A stretch of 64,000 nucleotides of DNA, taken from NCBI GenBank assembly GCA_026120035.1, contig JALRME010000037.1, forward strand, positions 186,001 through 250,000. Reading direction: 5' to 3'. A program made the translations under genes and the position numbers. Source of the stretch: Coleophoma eucalyptorum (lineage: Eukaryota > Ascomycota > Leotiomycetes > Helotiales > Dermateaceae). Of this stretch, positions 46,630-58,727 are shown in pieces (position 1 is the stretch's first letter; each line of letters starts with the position of its first letter). The notes below the pieces were generated by a model. That model was not told the origin of the DNA. It worked only from the letters and a program-made list of their open reading frames with translations, and ran no database searches.

Positions 46630-47379
46630 ATGGATACGGCAACGATCAAGAATCCTCAACTTTCTGGGGAAGGGCATCCTTATTACCCTCCAGGCTTGGC
46701 TCTTCTAGCTTTTGTTTCGAACGATATAGCACTATCAATCCTCATCTCATCATTCGCCGGTGCAGCAGGGCTTATCTTCTGGTTCACTTCTCTTTTAGCA
46801 CGAACTGTCCGACCGAGTATTAGCAACGGTCAGAAATGGACTGCCATGTGGTTTATGCTCTGTGGATGTATTCATCTCTTCTTTGAAGGTAGGAGAAGTC
46901 TAGCACTCCGGTACTTCCGCTAAACAAACATAGGCTACTTCGCCATTAATAATGCCCAAATGCCATCACGAACTCATCTCTTCGGACAGTTATGGAAAGA
47001 ATATGCGAAGTCCGATCGACGTTACATGACTCGAGATTCTTTCGTCGTCTGTATGGAAACGGTAACTGCATTTTGCTGGGGGCCGCTGTCCTTTCTTATA
47101 AGCTGGTTGGTAATTAAGGATCATCCGCTTCGGTATGGCCTTCAGATTATCACCAGCACAGGCCAACTCTATGGAGATGTTCTTTATTATGCAACGTTTT
47201 TCTTTGACGAAGCTATCTATGGAGAAGTATATTGCCGGCCCGAGGCATTCTACTTTTGGGTATACTATATCATGCTCAATGGTTTCTGGATTATCATTCC
47301 TTTGTGGGTGATAGGCCAGAGTACTAGTGAGATTACGGGTTTAATTCAGGTGGCGAGGAAAGTCAAGAAGCAGGCGTGA
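46630..47379 (+). CDS. Emopamil-binding-protein-like sterol Delta8-Delta7 isomerase (EXPERA domain)
   Basis: Endoplasmic-reticulum membrane enzyme that moves the sterol C8 double bond to C7. Exons are 46630-46888 and 46934-47379 (45-nt intron); 234 aa, the family's usual size. Four TM segments are evident. Conserved residues include the TM2 stretch WFMLCGCIHLFFEGYFAINN with His and Glu, LWKEYAKSDRRYMTRDSFVV, and METVTAFCWGPLSFL with Glu and Trp; then GQLYGDVLYYATF and FYFWVYYIMLNGFWIIIPLW. Ascomycetes normally use the unrelated Erg2 for this step, so an EBP-type copy may serve a special sterol or terpenoid. No synthase gene is adjacent. Confidence 0.92.
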
Positions 47380-48108
47380 TGGAAACACAATGGACATGGT
47401 TTCAGATCTTTGTTCTAGCTCTACCTACAAATATTGTGGGTTATATTGCGAGGTTTAGAGTAAAGAGGGCAGAAAATGGGATAGATTACAGGTATACAGG
47501 GAAGAAACTATCAGTCTCCAAAATTAGTTACCTAATTAGTGGTGGCATTTTAAAGTCTTTTTTTCATCCAGACTTTGGAGGCATTTTTGAGACTTTCAGT
47601 TAAGTGGGTGGCTTTAAGTAGATCTGTTGAGGCATGACGCTAGTTTGTAAATGGCCCTTGTTGTTTATGTATGCATTGAGCTAGGCGATTCAAGCTACTT
47701 GGAATGAATTGACTGCGAAATGGGCTTGCCAGACTTCTAAATTAATAATTTCAATGATCACCATATTGCATCCAGGTTGTGTAAGTGATTGCTTCTTAGA
47801 ATTGCATACATAACATAAATTTGTACGAAGATTTTCATACGAAGAATAAAATAAAAGTCTGTTCGAGCTTTCTAAATATAATTATCTAGTCTTAGGATTC
47901 TAGTCTGCTATAATTTATAGCCTGTAAGCGAGGAGAAGGACTTTGACTTTCACTCGTAACATCAATATTCAAGTGTTCGTATTGTCAATAGTTATGTTTA
48001 TTCACAATATTTATCAAAACTCATTATAAAGAAAAGTTCTATATGCTTCCAGAGAGTCTCGCGCAATGATTAGCTTTAACCGCAGAATGTAACTATTCAG
48101 ACGCCAAC
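47380..48108. other. Convergent intergenic region
   Basis: 729 nt between the isomerase (+) and the permease (-) 3' ends. AT-rich with no readable gene; the open frame at 47376-47603 overlaps the isomerase end and looks like chance. Confidence 0.5.
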
Positions 48109-50055
48109 TCAAAAGACTTTCCTATCGATCCACTCCGAGAGTTTGCTCTGGTCTTTAGGCACATATGTGGCTTCATACTCATCAATTTCTTCCCTGATGC
48201 CACCCAAACTTAGATCGGCCATTCCCGGTCTGATATACTTCGTCTTCTTGTACACCTTCCAGAAGATGAAAGCGATAGGAAAGAAGCCAACCATGGTATA
48301 GCTGAGAAAGAAAGTACGCAGACTGAATGGAGTTGAGTCATGCACAAAGTTGGCCCAGCCGTTCGCTAGCATTCCAAAGACACAGAACCCCATTGCCACG
48401 TAAGAAGTATATGGTTGAAAGCGACCTTTGTAAGGGAGGGTATTACGATCGATACCTTGCGCTTGAAGAGCCGCATAGAAATGGCGATAAGTGACAGCAG
48501 TGGCACAGTAATTTATCATTTGGCACGCAGTGACCAAGCTTACAAGCCAGCTGATGACCTTTGCACTTGAAGTCTTGACGTCCAGGAATGCTAGTGCGCA
48601 GGCTGATAATCCGGCAATTACGGCGTAGTATGGAATCCCGCTCTTCAGTGTCTTGGTGAAGAAGGAGGGCGCTTTGCGGTCGACCGCCATTCCGTATAAG
48701 GTTCGGGAAACAGCATAGATATCACCGTTGCCAGAGGAGAAGACGGATGTTAGGATACATGCGTTGACGATGTGAGGAAGGACTCGGATTTTGAGATTCT
48801 GCATCGCGATAACGTATGGGGAACTAATGAACACGCATATTAGCTTTCATGGTGTCACAATAAATTTAGGGTCACTAACGCAGCCGTTGTTCCTGAACCA
48901 CTGATCTTTCCATCAACGATGGCTACTAGAGTTTTATCGTTGGATGCGACGAGAATTCCCATGGCGATTGCGGAGCCAATGAAGAAGATTATGAATCTCC
49001 AAACGACATGTTTAAAGGCTTTCGGCATAACCTTTCTTGGTAGTTCGGCCTCGCTGGCAACCATGGATATGTACTCAGGTCCGTTATAGCTAGATGCCAT
49101 TAGTAATGAAGCTGGGATGATACAGAATTTTCCCCTACGTGAAGGCAGCTTGAAGAAGACCAACTAAGACACCCAAGAATCTTCCACCGGAACCATCTTC
49201 CTTATATTCGACGAACGCACCCTAGTAGCTATGGTTATTGGGTGATCTTTCAGACATAATGCATTTACTCACAGGATTATTCCAGTATCGAAAGCCAAAG
49301 CGATCGTGGAGCGGATTTCCGCCGAGCATGACAATGAAGGTGAAAAGGAGAAGCCCCACCATCAATGCAATCTTGAAGGTTGACATACACATCTCGGTGA
49401 TGCCAAAATATCGTACATTGATCAAGTGAAGAAATGCATAGCAGACCGTAACTGCAACGATCATTGCAGCTGCAGGAATTGCATCAGTCCAATAGTGCAG
49501 AAGAAGATTGAAGGCGACAATCTCGTATGGTACGAGGAGAGCTGTGGTTCAAGTCATGGTTAGCAATCCAATGCAAATAACAGACATAGAAAATCATGCA
49601 CCTTCTTTGATGAAGAAGTTCCAGGACATGGCGAAACCGAGAGCATCATCAACCCATAACCCACTCAGTGTAATGAATGGGGATGGGATGGGCAAATAGC
49701 AAACCATCTCTGCAAAACACTCGTTGACACACCACATAACACCACCCCAAATGATAAATCCAATTAAGAGGCCAGCAGGGCCACCGTGCGGTAGCACGGT
49801 TCCCATTTGGACGAAGAGCGCTATGTAAAATCAGCTCAAAGCGTCGTTAATCCGGTTCTTGAATTCCCTACAGGTGCCAATCGTTGTTCCCATGCAATAC
49901 ATCTGCACCTCTTTAGAACGCAATTTTCTCTTCAGATGTTGTGCTCCCGACTTCAAAACATCAGACGATCCTTCCATCAAATCATTGTCGTTGACATCGG
50001 GAATGGAATCGGAGGCAGTCTCAGCCGCCTTCGGGATAGATGCATTTTTTTCCAT
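48109..50055 (-). CDS. Amino-acid permease (APC/YAT family)
   Basis: Twelve-TM importer of the yeast amino-acid transporter type. The start is ATG 50055 (MEKNASIPKAAETASD); exon 1 ends 49872 and exon 2 begins 49820. Later junctions lie near 49609/49550, 49267, 49147/49098 and 48877/48826. I read VQMYCMGTTIGTSLFVQMG at TM1, the LSGLWVDDALGFAMSWNFFI region, the TM6 segment AAFTYNGPEYISMVASEAEL across a 49-nt intron with a TACTAAT branch, and SVFSSGNGDIYAVSRTLYGM. The last exon ends DQSKLSEWIDRKVF. It lies next to an FMO, an aldolase and a hydantoinase-like gene and may import a nitrogen source that they process. Confidence 0.9.
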
Positions 50056-51090
50056 TTCAATTGATGGACAATAAGAAATGTAGAAATCGTTAGTGCAAAT
50101 AGATTCCACGGGTAGCCTGAAGATCGGAAGACCTCACACGACCTTATAACCTTTCGACAATACGCCAATCACTTATTCCAATATACGGAGAGCCGTTTAT
50201 CATGCCTAGGGATCACTCCTGATGGAAATCGGCAGGTAAAATGATATAAAGATACCGGGGAAGCTATGCTCTATGTATTTGCACATGATTCCCTCTTAGT
50301 CTGTACTGTCGGGCAAGAATAGATGTGCTCTTTCAAGGGACCTAATTAAGCTATGCTCACGATAAGACAAAATACGGGCGATAAAGCTTACGAGTTCTTT
50401 CCTATCGAGTCCACACCTAGCAAACCCACTTCTACCAAACCCACACCCACGGATCTATAGAATACAAGGCTTATATCCGTACACCCCACCCTAACCCAAC
50501 CCCACAAGTCATAGAAGTAAATACCGTAGATACCGTCACGGAGTATATCTGCATTCTGCTGCTGCGGCTGCCCGCTCACTGAAGGTAGTGAGATTGAAAA
50601 GGCAGGGCAAAGGGCGGGCAAATGTAGAGGGATCATCCCAGATTTTCAAGAGGGACAAATCCACTTAACATGTTGGAGTAAGTCAGGTGATTTCGTGATT
50701 CTCTTTCCATGCCTTGTGCCAAGACTCATGCTTTATACCGTAGACGGGCCGGTCTTCATAGACGGACGCTTTCTGAGTCGTGCAAATACTAATAACTCGA
50801 ATAAGTTATCCTAATCCTTATCGCGCGCTTCCATATTTGCCCGCACACCCCCACCAACTTGGTTGCCTTGCCCTTTCAATACGTACGACAACATGTGTGT
50901 TTTTTAATAAGCAATTTCATGATTTGAGTCTATTATATGGCCTGACCTAATCTGACCTGACTGAGGTGTCAAAATACGGTGCCGGTACTACCACGGAGGT
51001 TCTACGTGCTCGAATTGTAATAAGTTGATCATATCCTGACTTTGTGGTTGGAATCTTCTTGGGCATAATCAACTACTCCTATCCGTAACC
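50056..51090. repeat. Divergent intergenic region with MITE-like imperfect inverted repeats
   Basis: 1 kb holding the promoters of the permease (-) and the FMO (+). Arms at 50593-50623 (starts ATTGAAAAGGCAGGGC, ends GCGGGCAAAT) and 50835-50880 (starts ATTTGCCCGC, ends GCCCTTTCAAT) are inverted relative to each other with about 210 nt between. This is the shape of a small non-autonomous element, but I find no clear target-site duplication. A C-rich stretch at 50405-50510 is also notable. Confidence 0.35.
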
Positions 51091-53009
51091 ATGGCTTCTG
51101 AAGTCGAACATCGCTCGGTAAAGCTCTTGATCATCGGTGCAGGTAAGAAAAAAATCCGGCTCTGTTTTATTGATGGACTTATCTGACGTAAACAGGTACC
51201 ACTGGTCTATGCACCGCCAAAACATACCTTGAACTTGAACCAGAAACCGATTTCGTGATCCTGGATGATGTAGGTTTTTCCTTAACGCACATAAGTCGTA
51301 AATGTTGTTATACTTATTTCGGCCCAGAAAACAACTGTCGGCGGGGTATGGGCAGCAGAATGCTGCTACAAAGGCCTCAAAACCCAAAATATGGTTGGCA
51401 GTTATGAGTTCTCTGATTTCCCCATGGACTCAAAATATGGTCTTGCGCCAGGTCAACATATTCCAGGTATTACAATGCACAAATATCTCACAGATTATGC
51501 AAACCACCACGATCTCGTGCGCCGAATCAGATTTCGGACTAGAGTAGTCGAGATAGAGAAGCTTGATAATAGTACTTGGAAAGCGCTAGTTCAGGAGACT
51601 GGTGTAGATGGGGCTATTAAAGAAGTCCTTTATGACTGTGAAAAGATCGTTGCAGGGACTGGTCTATCTTCAGTGCCAAATCCAATCTCTATTCCTGGAA
51701 TGGAAAGCTTCGATAGGACTATCTTGTCTGCAAGTCAATTAACGGAAAAAGCTCCTGTTTTGCTGAAAGACCCTGCCGTAAAAACCGTCACTGTACTTGG
51801 GGGTTCAAAAACAGCTTATGATTCCGTGTTTACATTGGCTTCAGCCGGCAAGAAAGTAGAATGGGTTATCCGCAAGTCAGGTATTGGACCATTGTGGATA
51901 ACGCCAGAATTCATTCCTCTAGGACCTTGCAAGATCAAGCCAGAGACCTTGGCAACGATTCGATTCATGACTTGGTTTAGTCCTTGCTTATGGGGTAGTG
52001 CAGATGGTTATGGATTTATTCGAAAATTCCTGAATAAGACGCGTTTGGGAAGATTTTTCATGCACCAGGTCTGGGAGAAGCTGAGAAGGGATGTCGTGGA
52101 TGTTAATGGGTATCGAAAACATCCGGCACTGGCTGCTCTAGAACCAGATGAAGGGTGGGTTCAGCCTGTCTTGATATTTGTCCAGAAAATTAACAGTGAC
52201 CTAGTATTTTTTGGACTGGCAGGGTCGGCATTCATAATTACGAGACGGATATCCATGAGCTGCTAAAATCAGGCCAAGTAACAGTGCGTCGAAACGACGT
52301 CTCACATCTATCAGATGCTGGAACCATAAATTTTGTCGACGGAACAAGTCTCCAAACAGATGCACTCATCGCTATAACAGGTTGGAAAATCACCTCAACC
52401 ATCAAATTCACACCTGAAAACCTCGAAGCAAAACTCGGTATTCCGACGGATAAGCTCACCGACAAAGAAACAGCATTTTGGGATGATCTTGATACCAAAG
52501 CGGATGCTCATGTAGTCGATCAGTTTCCATACCTTCAAATCCATGCACCGAAGAGAAAACTCCCTATCAAATCAGCCGTAACGCCCTTTCGTCTGTACCG
52601 GGCAGTCGCACCTCCAGGCCTAACAGCCACTGGCGACCAATCTATCGTCTTTCTCAAGATGCTAGGCACAACATCCAATATGACACTGACAGAATTGCAA
52701 GTCCTCTGGTCCTACGCATATCTCGAAAACAAACTCAGCATTGATCAAAAAGACGTATACTGGCAATCGGCATTGATGAGCAGATTTGGTAGACATAGAA
52801 CTCCGTGTGGGTTTGGAGCATGGCATCCCGAGATGAATTACGATGCTGTATCATATTCAGATTTATTGCTGAGCGATCTGGGACTGAGCGGGAGGAGAAA
52901 GCCCACGTTGCTCAAGGAGATCTTTGAGGGTTATTCTATTCATGATTATAAGGGGGTTGTGCAAGAATGGAAAAATGCGCAGCAGAAAAAGCTTTGTCAA
53001 TTTAAGTAG
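51091..53009 (+). CDS. Flavin-dependent monooxygenase (FMO/Baeyer-Villiger-like)
   Basis: Exon 1 is 51091-51142; further introns follow FVILDD (about 51270-51328) and PDEG (about 52158-52230); the protein ends at 53009. The FAD motif KLLIIGAGTTGLCTAKTY spans intron 1, and TTVGGVWAAECCYKGL corresponds to GGxW. The second dinucleotide site is VTVLGGSKTAYDSVFTLA (GGSKTA in place of GxGxSG). LIAITGWK is the family ATGY-like element. GCxxG-type motifs for halogenases are absent. It starts a run of metabolic genes that continues to 57.6 kb. Substrate unknown. Confidence 0.88.
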
Positions 53010-53293
53010 ATTAGTAGTACAATTATATTTATCGCACTTCACTTTCCATCCATACAATCTGTGAGGTTCTTGCTCTCGGCGATTAATAGTGGCTGAAACA
53101 GGATTTGGGGGTTATTACCTAGAGAGACACTATTTCCCCTGAAATATACCGGATATCACTGATGCGGATTTCAACAATCTCAAAATCTGAAATTTTCAAA
53201 TCCGTCGGGATATATAATTTGTGTTTGACTTTACAAAGAAACTTTGAGGGTAAAATTAGGCCGTGTTCGTTTCTATATTTTTGCTTGTACTAT

Positions 53294-54232
53294 CTACAAT
53301 GAGGATTCTATCGCGGCAAGCTCGGCCATAATGGATCTTATTTGACTCTTCGTATCTTCTGAAGCCGGTCCATAAGGAGTTCTGGGCTTCAATTTCTCAT
53401 CCGCACCCTCAATTCCTGCAGCTTTCGCACTAAAGACAGCTGCAGCATACTTTGTGCTTGCAATTCCAGCCTTGCAAGGACTCTCAGCCAATGCAGCAAT
53501 CCTATGCAACTTTAGAGCTTCCTCGAACTTCCCTTCGTTATATAACGAATAAATCTTAGACAAACTCTTCGGGAATACGTTCGCGAACGCAGCAATACAA
53601 CCAGCAGAGCCAACCGACAAACCACCAATAAGGAAATCCGACTGTCCGCCAAATGTAGCGAACTTGGAAGAAGGAAGTGAAGCCGCAAGCCGTGTGATCT
53701 TGCCCACAGAAGCACAAGTCAATTTAACGCCGACAATATTCTCATGCTTCTTTGCCAGTTTTGTGATGAGGTCGGAGTCCATATCGACGCCGTTGCAGAC
53801 ACCTGGGAAATTATAGAGAACTATCGGAATAGGTGAAAATGCAGAGACATCGGCGTAGAATTTCTCGATGACGGCGGGCGAAGTTGCCTTGCCGAAATAA
53901 GCGGGTGGCAGCACAAGCAGATAATTTGCGCCTGCTTTTGCGGCGTCGGCAACAAGCTCAAGAACTTGTTTTGTCGAATGCGCTCCTACGCCGGCCATAA
54001 TAGGGAATGCCGGTCCTACTGCCTCTCGAGCGGCCGCGATGAGGGCATATCGCTCTTCGCGAGTGAGCAGGAAGGCTTCGGCGTTAGTCCCTAGGATCAC
54101 GAGTCCTGCGAGACCAGTCTTCGATAAGTATGCATCATATTGCTTTTGAGCGATGAGATCGAGAGTGTCATCATCGTGATTGAAGAAGGTGACAGCGGGG
54201 CACCAGACGCCTGAAGGTGGAACGGAGCCCAT
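53294..54232 (-). CDS. DapA/NAL-family aldolase or dehydratase
   Basis: Single exon, 312 aa, TIM-barrel lyase of the dihydrodipicolinate synthase superfamily. GTNAEAFLLTREER near 50 matches the family GTTGE element. The catalytic Tyr is in LYNFPG near 142 and the Schiff-base Lys in VGVKLTC near 170. The barrel end is TFGGQSDFLIGGLSVGSAGC. Fungal relatives include keto-deoxy-sugar and hydroxy-oxoglutarate aldolases; fungi do not make lysine through DapA, so a catabolic aldolase is likely. Divergent from the dihydropyrimidinase, sharing a 0.8-kb promoter. Confidence 0.93.
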   Translation of the reverse strand: MGSVPPSGVWCPAVTFFNHDDDTLDLIAQKQYDAYLSKTGLAGLVILGTNAEAFLLTREERYALIAAAREAVGPAFPIMAGVGAHSTKQVLELVADAAKAGANYLLVLPPAYFGKATSPAVIEKFYADVSAFSPIPIVLYNFPGVCNGVDMDSDLITKLAKKHENIVGVKLTCASVGKITRLAASLPSSKFATFGGQSDFLIGGLSVGSAGCIAAFANVFPKSLSKIYSLYNEGKFEEALKLHRIAALAESPCKAGIASTKYAAAVFSAKAAGIEGADEKLKPRTPYGPASEDTKSQIRSIMAELAAIESSL

Positions 54233-55023
54233 GATAGAAAATGTGAGAATGCTATTTCTTTCGTTTTTGTCCTGTCAAGATATGGAAATCCTTCCCTCTT
54301 ATCAAACTGAAATGTATTCAATTATTTCTACCTGAAAAACCATCATCTTGTAGGGAAATTAAGAGCTTCGCCATGGAGGGCTAGAGGGCAACGGCGTTGT
54401 TCGGCATCGAATATGCACCCCGCGTATGCACCGTCGGGCAGGGAGTATAATTCTACGGCGAAATTCCTTTGAAGGATATGAGATCGGGTTCCACTCCTTA
54501 AGAGGAGCCTACATAAGTTGGTAACAGTAGTAAAGACGGAGAAGACACTGATGCAAGCTCAGACGACGAGAGCTTGCCCGGATCTTAAGCGAGCGGGCAA
54601 GACATCTTTGAAGAGCGAAGAACTGTAGACTATCAGCCCTATTTCCAGTGAGAAGGGAAATTGATATTCCCGGTACCAAACTGGGTCTTTCACATTTACA
54701 GTGTGTGTATCAATCAGCCCTATCTCAAAACGAATCTTGTCCGAATGTCCAGAGCCATGAAGGGAAGAGTGGGTCTCATTCAATCGCCCGAGACTAATGC
54801 CTGGGTATATCCGCCCCGCCAGCAAATTCGGCCAAGTCCTATCTTCCTTCAGACGAAACACCTCCAGTGGGGATATCTTGCTCACGTGAACGCTGATTAC
54901 ACTTCACGTTCCATTGAACTGCATATGACGATAGCGATAAGGTTCAAAGGAAATTTCTCGCAAGCTGCGGAGAGATGCCGCACTTTGCTCGATCTTTACA
55001 CACACAATCAAAGTTCCAACAAG
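54233..55023. promoter_or_regulatory. Divergent promoter with short hairpin
   Basis: 791 nt shared by the aldolase (-) and the dihydropyrimidinase (+). CTTGCCCG at 54573-54580 and CGGGCAAG at 54594-54601 form a perfect 8-bp inverted repeat with a 13-nt spacer, a plausible dimer-binding site or hairpin. An open frame at 54661-55131 overlaps the downstream start and I regard it as chance. Confidence 0.4.
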
Positions 55024-56657
55024 ATGAATTTCCAATTACCGTGTGTCGCTGCTACTATTGAATGTGATCTCCTTATCACAAATGGAATTATTGTAAGTCG
55101 CAAGTCCTGTAGAAGGTCGGTCTCATATTAACTGCCACAGGTGACACCAAGTGAACTGATATATCCTCCAGCATCCGACATTGCTGTTCAAGATGGAAAG
55201 ATACTTTGCATCGGATCCCTATCTGGGATTTTTAGTGCAAAGCGCACAATAGATGCCGAGGGCGGATATATAACTCCTGGCGGAGTTGACACGCATGTGC
55301 ATTTGGATCAAATTAGCTTGATCGGTGCTGTTGGGGACAAGTTTGAGACAGGGACAAGGAGTGCTATAGCGGGTGGAACGACCACTATTATTTGCTTTGC
55401 CCTACAACAAAAAACTGAAGAGAGTGTGCTTCCTGTTGTCGAAGCATATCACAAAAAGGTAGGAAATTGCCCCGTTGTTTTGTTTGTATATCCGCTGACA
55501 AGAACAAGGCTGTGAATCTTTCATATTGCGACTATTCGTTCCATGTGATCCTTACAAATCCGACGCGCTCCATTGTCGAACAAGAGCTTCCAATTCTAGT
55601 GGAACAAGGCATCACGTCCGTAAAACTCTACATGACCTACGACGCGATGAAGCTTGGCGATCGGCAAATCCTCGATGTCATGATCGCCACACGAGCGCTG
55701 GGCATGACTACCATGATGCACGCCGAAAATGCGGATATGATAGCGCTTATCACTGAGCAGCTCATTGAGCAAAACAAGACTGACCCATATTACCACGCCA
55801 TTGCTCGACCCAAGATTTCCGAAGACGAAGCAACATACCGCGCCATTGCAATGGCCCAGTTGATTGATGCGCCGATACTGTTAGTCCATATCTCATCTGC
55901 AGTTGCAGCACAACACATTAAAAGGGCACAGACGAAATTACTGCCAATCCATGCGGAGACTTGTCCGCAATATCTATATCTCATGTCCGATAGCTTGCGG
56001 GGTGAGAATTTTGAAGGTGCTAAACACGTGTGCTCTCCACCGCTGCGGGACAGCATGGCTGATTTGGATGCTTTGTGGGAGGGCATCGCCAACGGAACAT
56101 TTACAACATTTTCCTCGGACCACGCGCCCTTTTCGTTCAATCATCCTCAGGGCAAACAGCTTGGAGTCAAAGATGGTATTGCGAGGTTTACCAATATACC
56201 GAATGGACTCCCCGGCGTTGAGACGAGGTTGCCGCTCTTGTACAAAGGGACGCAAGCGGGGAGAATCAGTATACAGAAGTTTGTCGAAGTGGCATGTGCG
56301 AATCCGGCGAAGCTTTACGGTCTGGACAAGAAAGGCAGCATAGCACCGGGTTACGATGCGGATATTGTGATCTGGTACAAAGATGCGGCGTTCACACCAT
56401 TCAAATTGACAAATGAGATGCTGAACCATAATATCGACTATACCCCCTACGAGAACATACAATTCGGAAACTGGCCACGATATACACTTATCAGAGGAAG
56501 CGTTGTCTGGGCTCGTGATGAAGGTGGAATAATGGGTGACAAGACATATGGCAAGTTCGTGAAGAGGAGTAAAGCTGGGCTAATGCAGCCGAGAAATAAG
56601 TTCGAGAACGAGTGGATTCCGCAGTATAAAAGCCAGATTCCAAATAGTAGTACATAA
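55024..56657 (+). CDS. Dihydropyrimidinase/hydantoinase-type amidohydrolase
   Basis: Binuclear-zinc cyclic-amide hydrolase opening dihydrouracil or hydantoin-like rings. Exons are 55024-55092, 55141-55458 and 55509-56657; 511 aa. Metal ligands are visible: DTHVHLD (first HxH), the carboxylated Lys in VKLYMTYD, HAEN, then the VHISS and SSDHAPFS His/Asp pair. GGVDTHVH, ETCPQYLYL and GSIAPGYDADIVIW are family hallmarks. Length and motif order match fungal and animal dihydropyrimidinases. Neighbouring aldolase, SDR, FMO and permease suggest a nitrogen-ring catabolic set rather than plain uracil breakdown. Confidence 0.94.
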
Positions 56658-56827
56658 TGACATTTGTTCTTCAACTCGAGCCCCTCTAAGACTTTAATTC
56701 CTCTCGGGTGTAGTGACTCGCAAAATATCATTTATTCCAAGGAAGTCTTTAGAATCCCGCCAAAACATAAAGCTTTAAATCAGTTCATGTTTGCATATTA
56801 TTAGTGTATAAGTTCCATATCGATATA

Positions 56828-57586
56828 TTATTGAAGGCCACCGCTGACTTCGATGACACTCCCATTCATGTACCGACTTGCATCGCTGAACAAAAAAGCA
56901 ACAACGTCGGCAATCTCCTGAGCAGTGCCCACCCTGCCCAGCGCCACCCTTCCTCTTATCTTCTCTAACTCTTCAACGCCAGCAACCACACTCATATTTG
57001 TAGGCGTTTCTACCGCCCCCGGACATAAAACATTAACTCTCACACCTCTTGGTCCCAACTCTAATGCCATACTTTTCGAGAAGCCTATTACGGCTGCTTT
57101 CGTCGCGCAGTAAACAGATACCTGCGCGGACGGCCGGAGTCCGGCTGTTGAGGAGACATTCACGAACGAGGCACCCGAGACGAGATGCGGGATGCAGGCA
57201 CGGGTGACGTTGAAGAGGCCTTTAAGATTTGTAGCGATGAGTTTATCCCAGTACTGATCCGTAATCTCCTCGGTTGGAATCCTCGTCGGGTTTACTCCCG
57301 CACAGTTAAAGATGTGATCAATCCGGCCGTACTTTGAAATTATGCTCGTTACGAAGTCTGATACAGCACATGTGCTGCCTATGTCGAACACGGATGTGAG
57401 GTGCTGTTTTGCAGGGGTGATTTGACTGTCGGTACATAGAGTGCACGTCTCCTGGACAGAGGAGGCGCTGATGTCGGACAGGGCGAGGGTGGCACCCAGA
57501 GAAGCCATTTTGATGCTTGTTGCACGGCCGATACCACTTCCAGCACCTGTGACAAGGACAACCTTATTCTCAAATGATTGAGCCAT
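56828..57586 (-). CDS. Short-chain dehydrogenase/reductase
   Basis: Single exon, 252 aa, classical SDR. The cofactor motif TGAGSGIG is at residues 14-21 and an Asp ends beta-2 (LALSDIS), favouring NAD(H). NCAG is near 93. The catalytic Ser lies in NVSSTAG, and Tyr/Lys in YCATK near 158. LCPGAVETP and the C-terminal GSVIEVSGG are typical of FabG-like enzymes. Convergent with the dihydropyrimidinase (170-nt gap). Substrate unknown. Confidence 0.94.
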   Translation of the reverse strand: MAQSFENKVVLVTGAGSGIGRATSIKMASLGATLALSDISASSVQETCTLCTDSQITPAKQHLTSVFDIGSTCAVSDFVTSIISKYGRIDHIFNCAGVNPTRIPTEEITDQYWDKLIATNLKGLFNVTRACIPHLVSGASFVNVSSTAGLRPSAQVSVYCATKAAVIGFSKSMALELGPRGVRVNVLCPGAVETPTNMSVVAGVEELEKIRGRVALGRVGTAQEIADVVAFLFSDASRYMNGSVIEVSGGLQ

Positions 57587-58727
57587 AATGGTGACGATTG
57601 TGACGTGAATAGCGTTCAGGCGAGTCTTCCTTCGCTCAGATTCTGGGGAGTACGCTGGCCAAGCAGAAGCGTGAAGGGTTCAGAGGCTCACCAGATATTC
57701 AAAATGGCTGATAGTACACGTCCTCTCAACCTCTCACATGATTATGGCCATAAAAATGTTCTCACTCCTGCGAATTATTTGCATAAACTAAGATAACTTT
57801 CATCATCTTCGGCCCCGTTGTGTATCAGCAATGCTCTGCCGACTCTAGCATCCGCGTAATCACTTTCTTGTACTAGCACCGGCCAACCTCCTTAGCCGGA
57901 TATCCAAATCAACTCTTCATATCTTAAGCCGAAGTTCCTCCAAGGCCTAAGAAAACCGCAACATCTTCCCGTCGTGGTGGAGGGCAGCCCAGCCGGGCGC
58001 TGATGGTAGGCCGAGAGCGAAATCAAGGTCTCGCCGTTGTTCTGTCCGAACCCACCCCGCTGAGCATATTTGCCGATGCAGCGATAACGATAAACATTAT
58101 ATATGCCGAGTTCCGGTCGAAAAATTACTTAGCAGGTAGCCAATCAAATATTCGCGATAGAGAAGCGCTTTGCAGTAAGTCAGAATATCACCACATCATG
58201 GTTACATGAGGGTTAGATAAGCCTCGGAGCAGGAGGGATTAGGCGGCCCACAGCTAAAGGCACGCGGCTATAGGATTAAACTATAAGATTTTTGCTGTTG
58301 ACTCTTTCTGTTGGAATATCGTTATTAGATCATCATACGACTCCGGTTGGAGATCATGTGATGCTGCAAATGAGGGAGGCCCCCCCCCCCCCCACATCAC
58401 ATTGACAGCCGAATCATCTATATTATTACACCACATTTTGGCCTATATTTACAATTGAAATTGGGTGCTTACCAACACTTTCAATATAATTTTCAATTAA
58501 GTGTACTATATTCTATTTCGGCCACGTTGAAATTTATGGTGGGCAATTCCTGGGTTGCAGATTTAATTAAAATTCTTTATAGTTCGAGATAATAATGTTA
58601 GAGACATGGTTGCATCCAACTATCATGACGTAGAATTTCGCAATATAGTCTTCTAGGTAATTTCTCAAGTTTTAGAAAACAGTTAACACAGTCACTTTTA
58701 GAGCCCCGAGTTTTGCGGTAGCTCCAA
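57587..58727. other. Intergenic region with C14 tract
   Basis: 1.14 kb containing the SDR promoter at its left end and the acyl-CoA synthetase 3' flank at its right. A run of 14 C lies at 58380-58393 (possible assembly- or slippage-prone site). No gene is evident. Confidence 0.5.

Noticed and set aside
58380..58393. C14 tract as a regulatory element
   Set aside because: Single homopolymer with no partner element; more likely slippage or assembly uncertainty.
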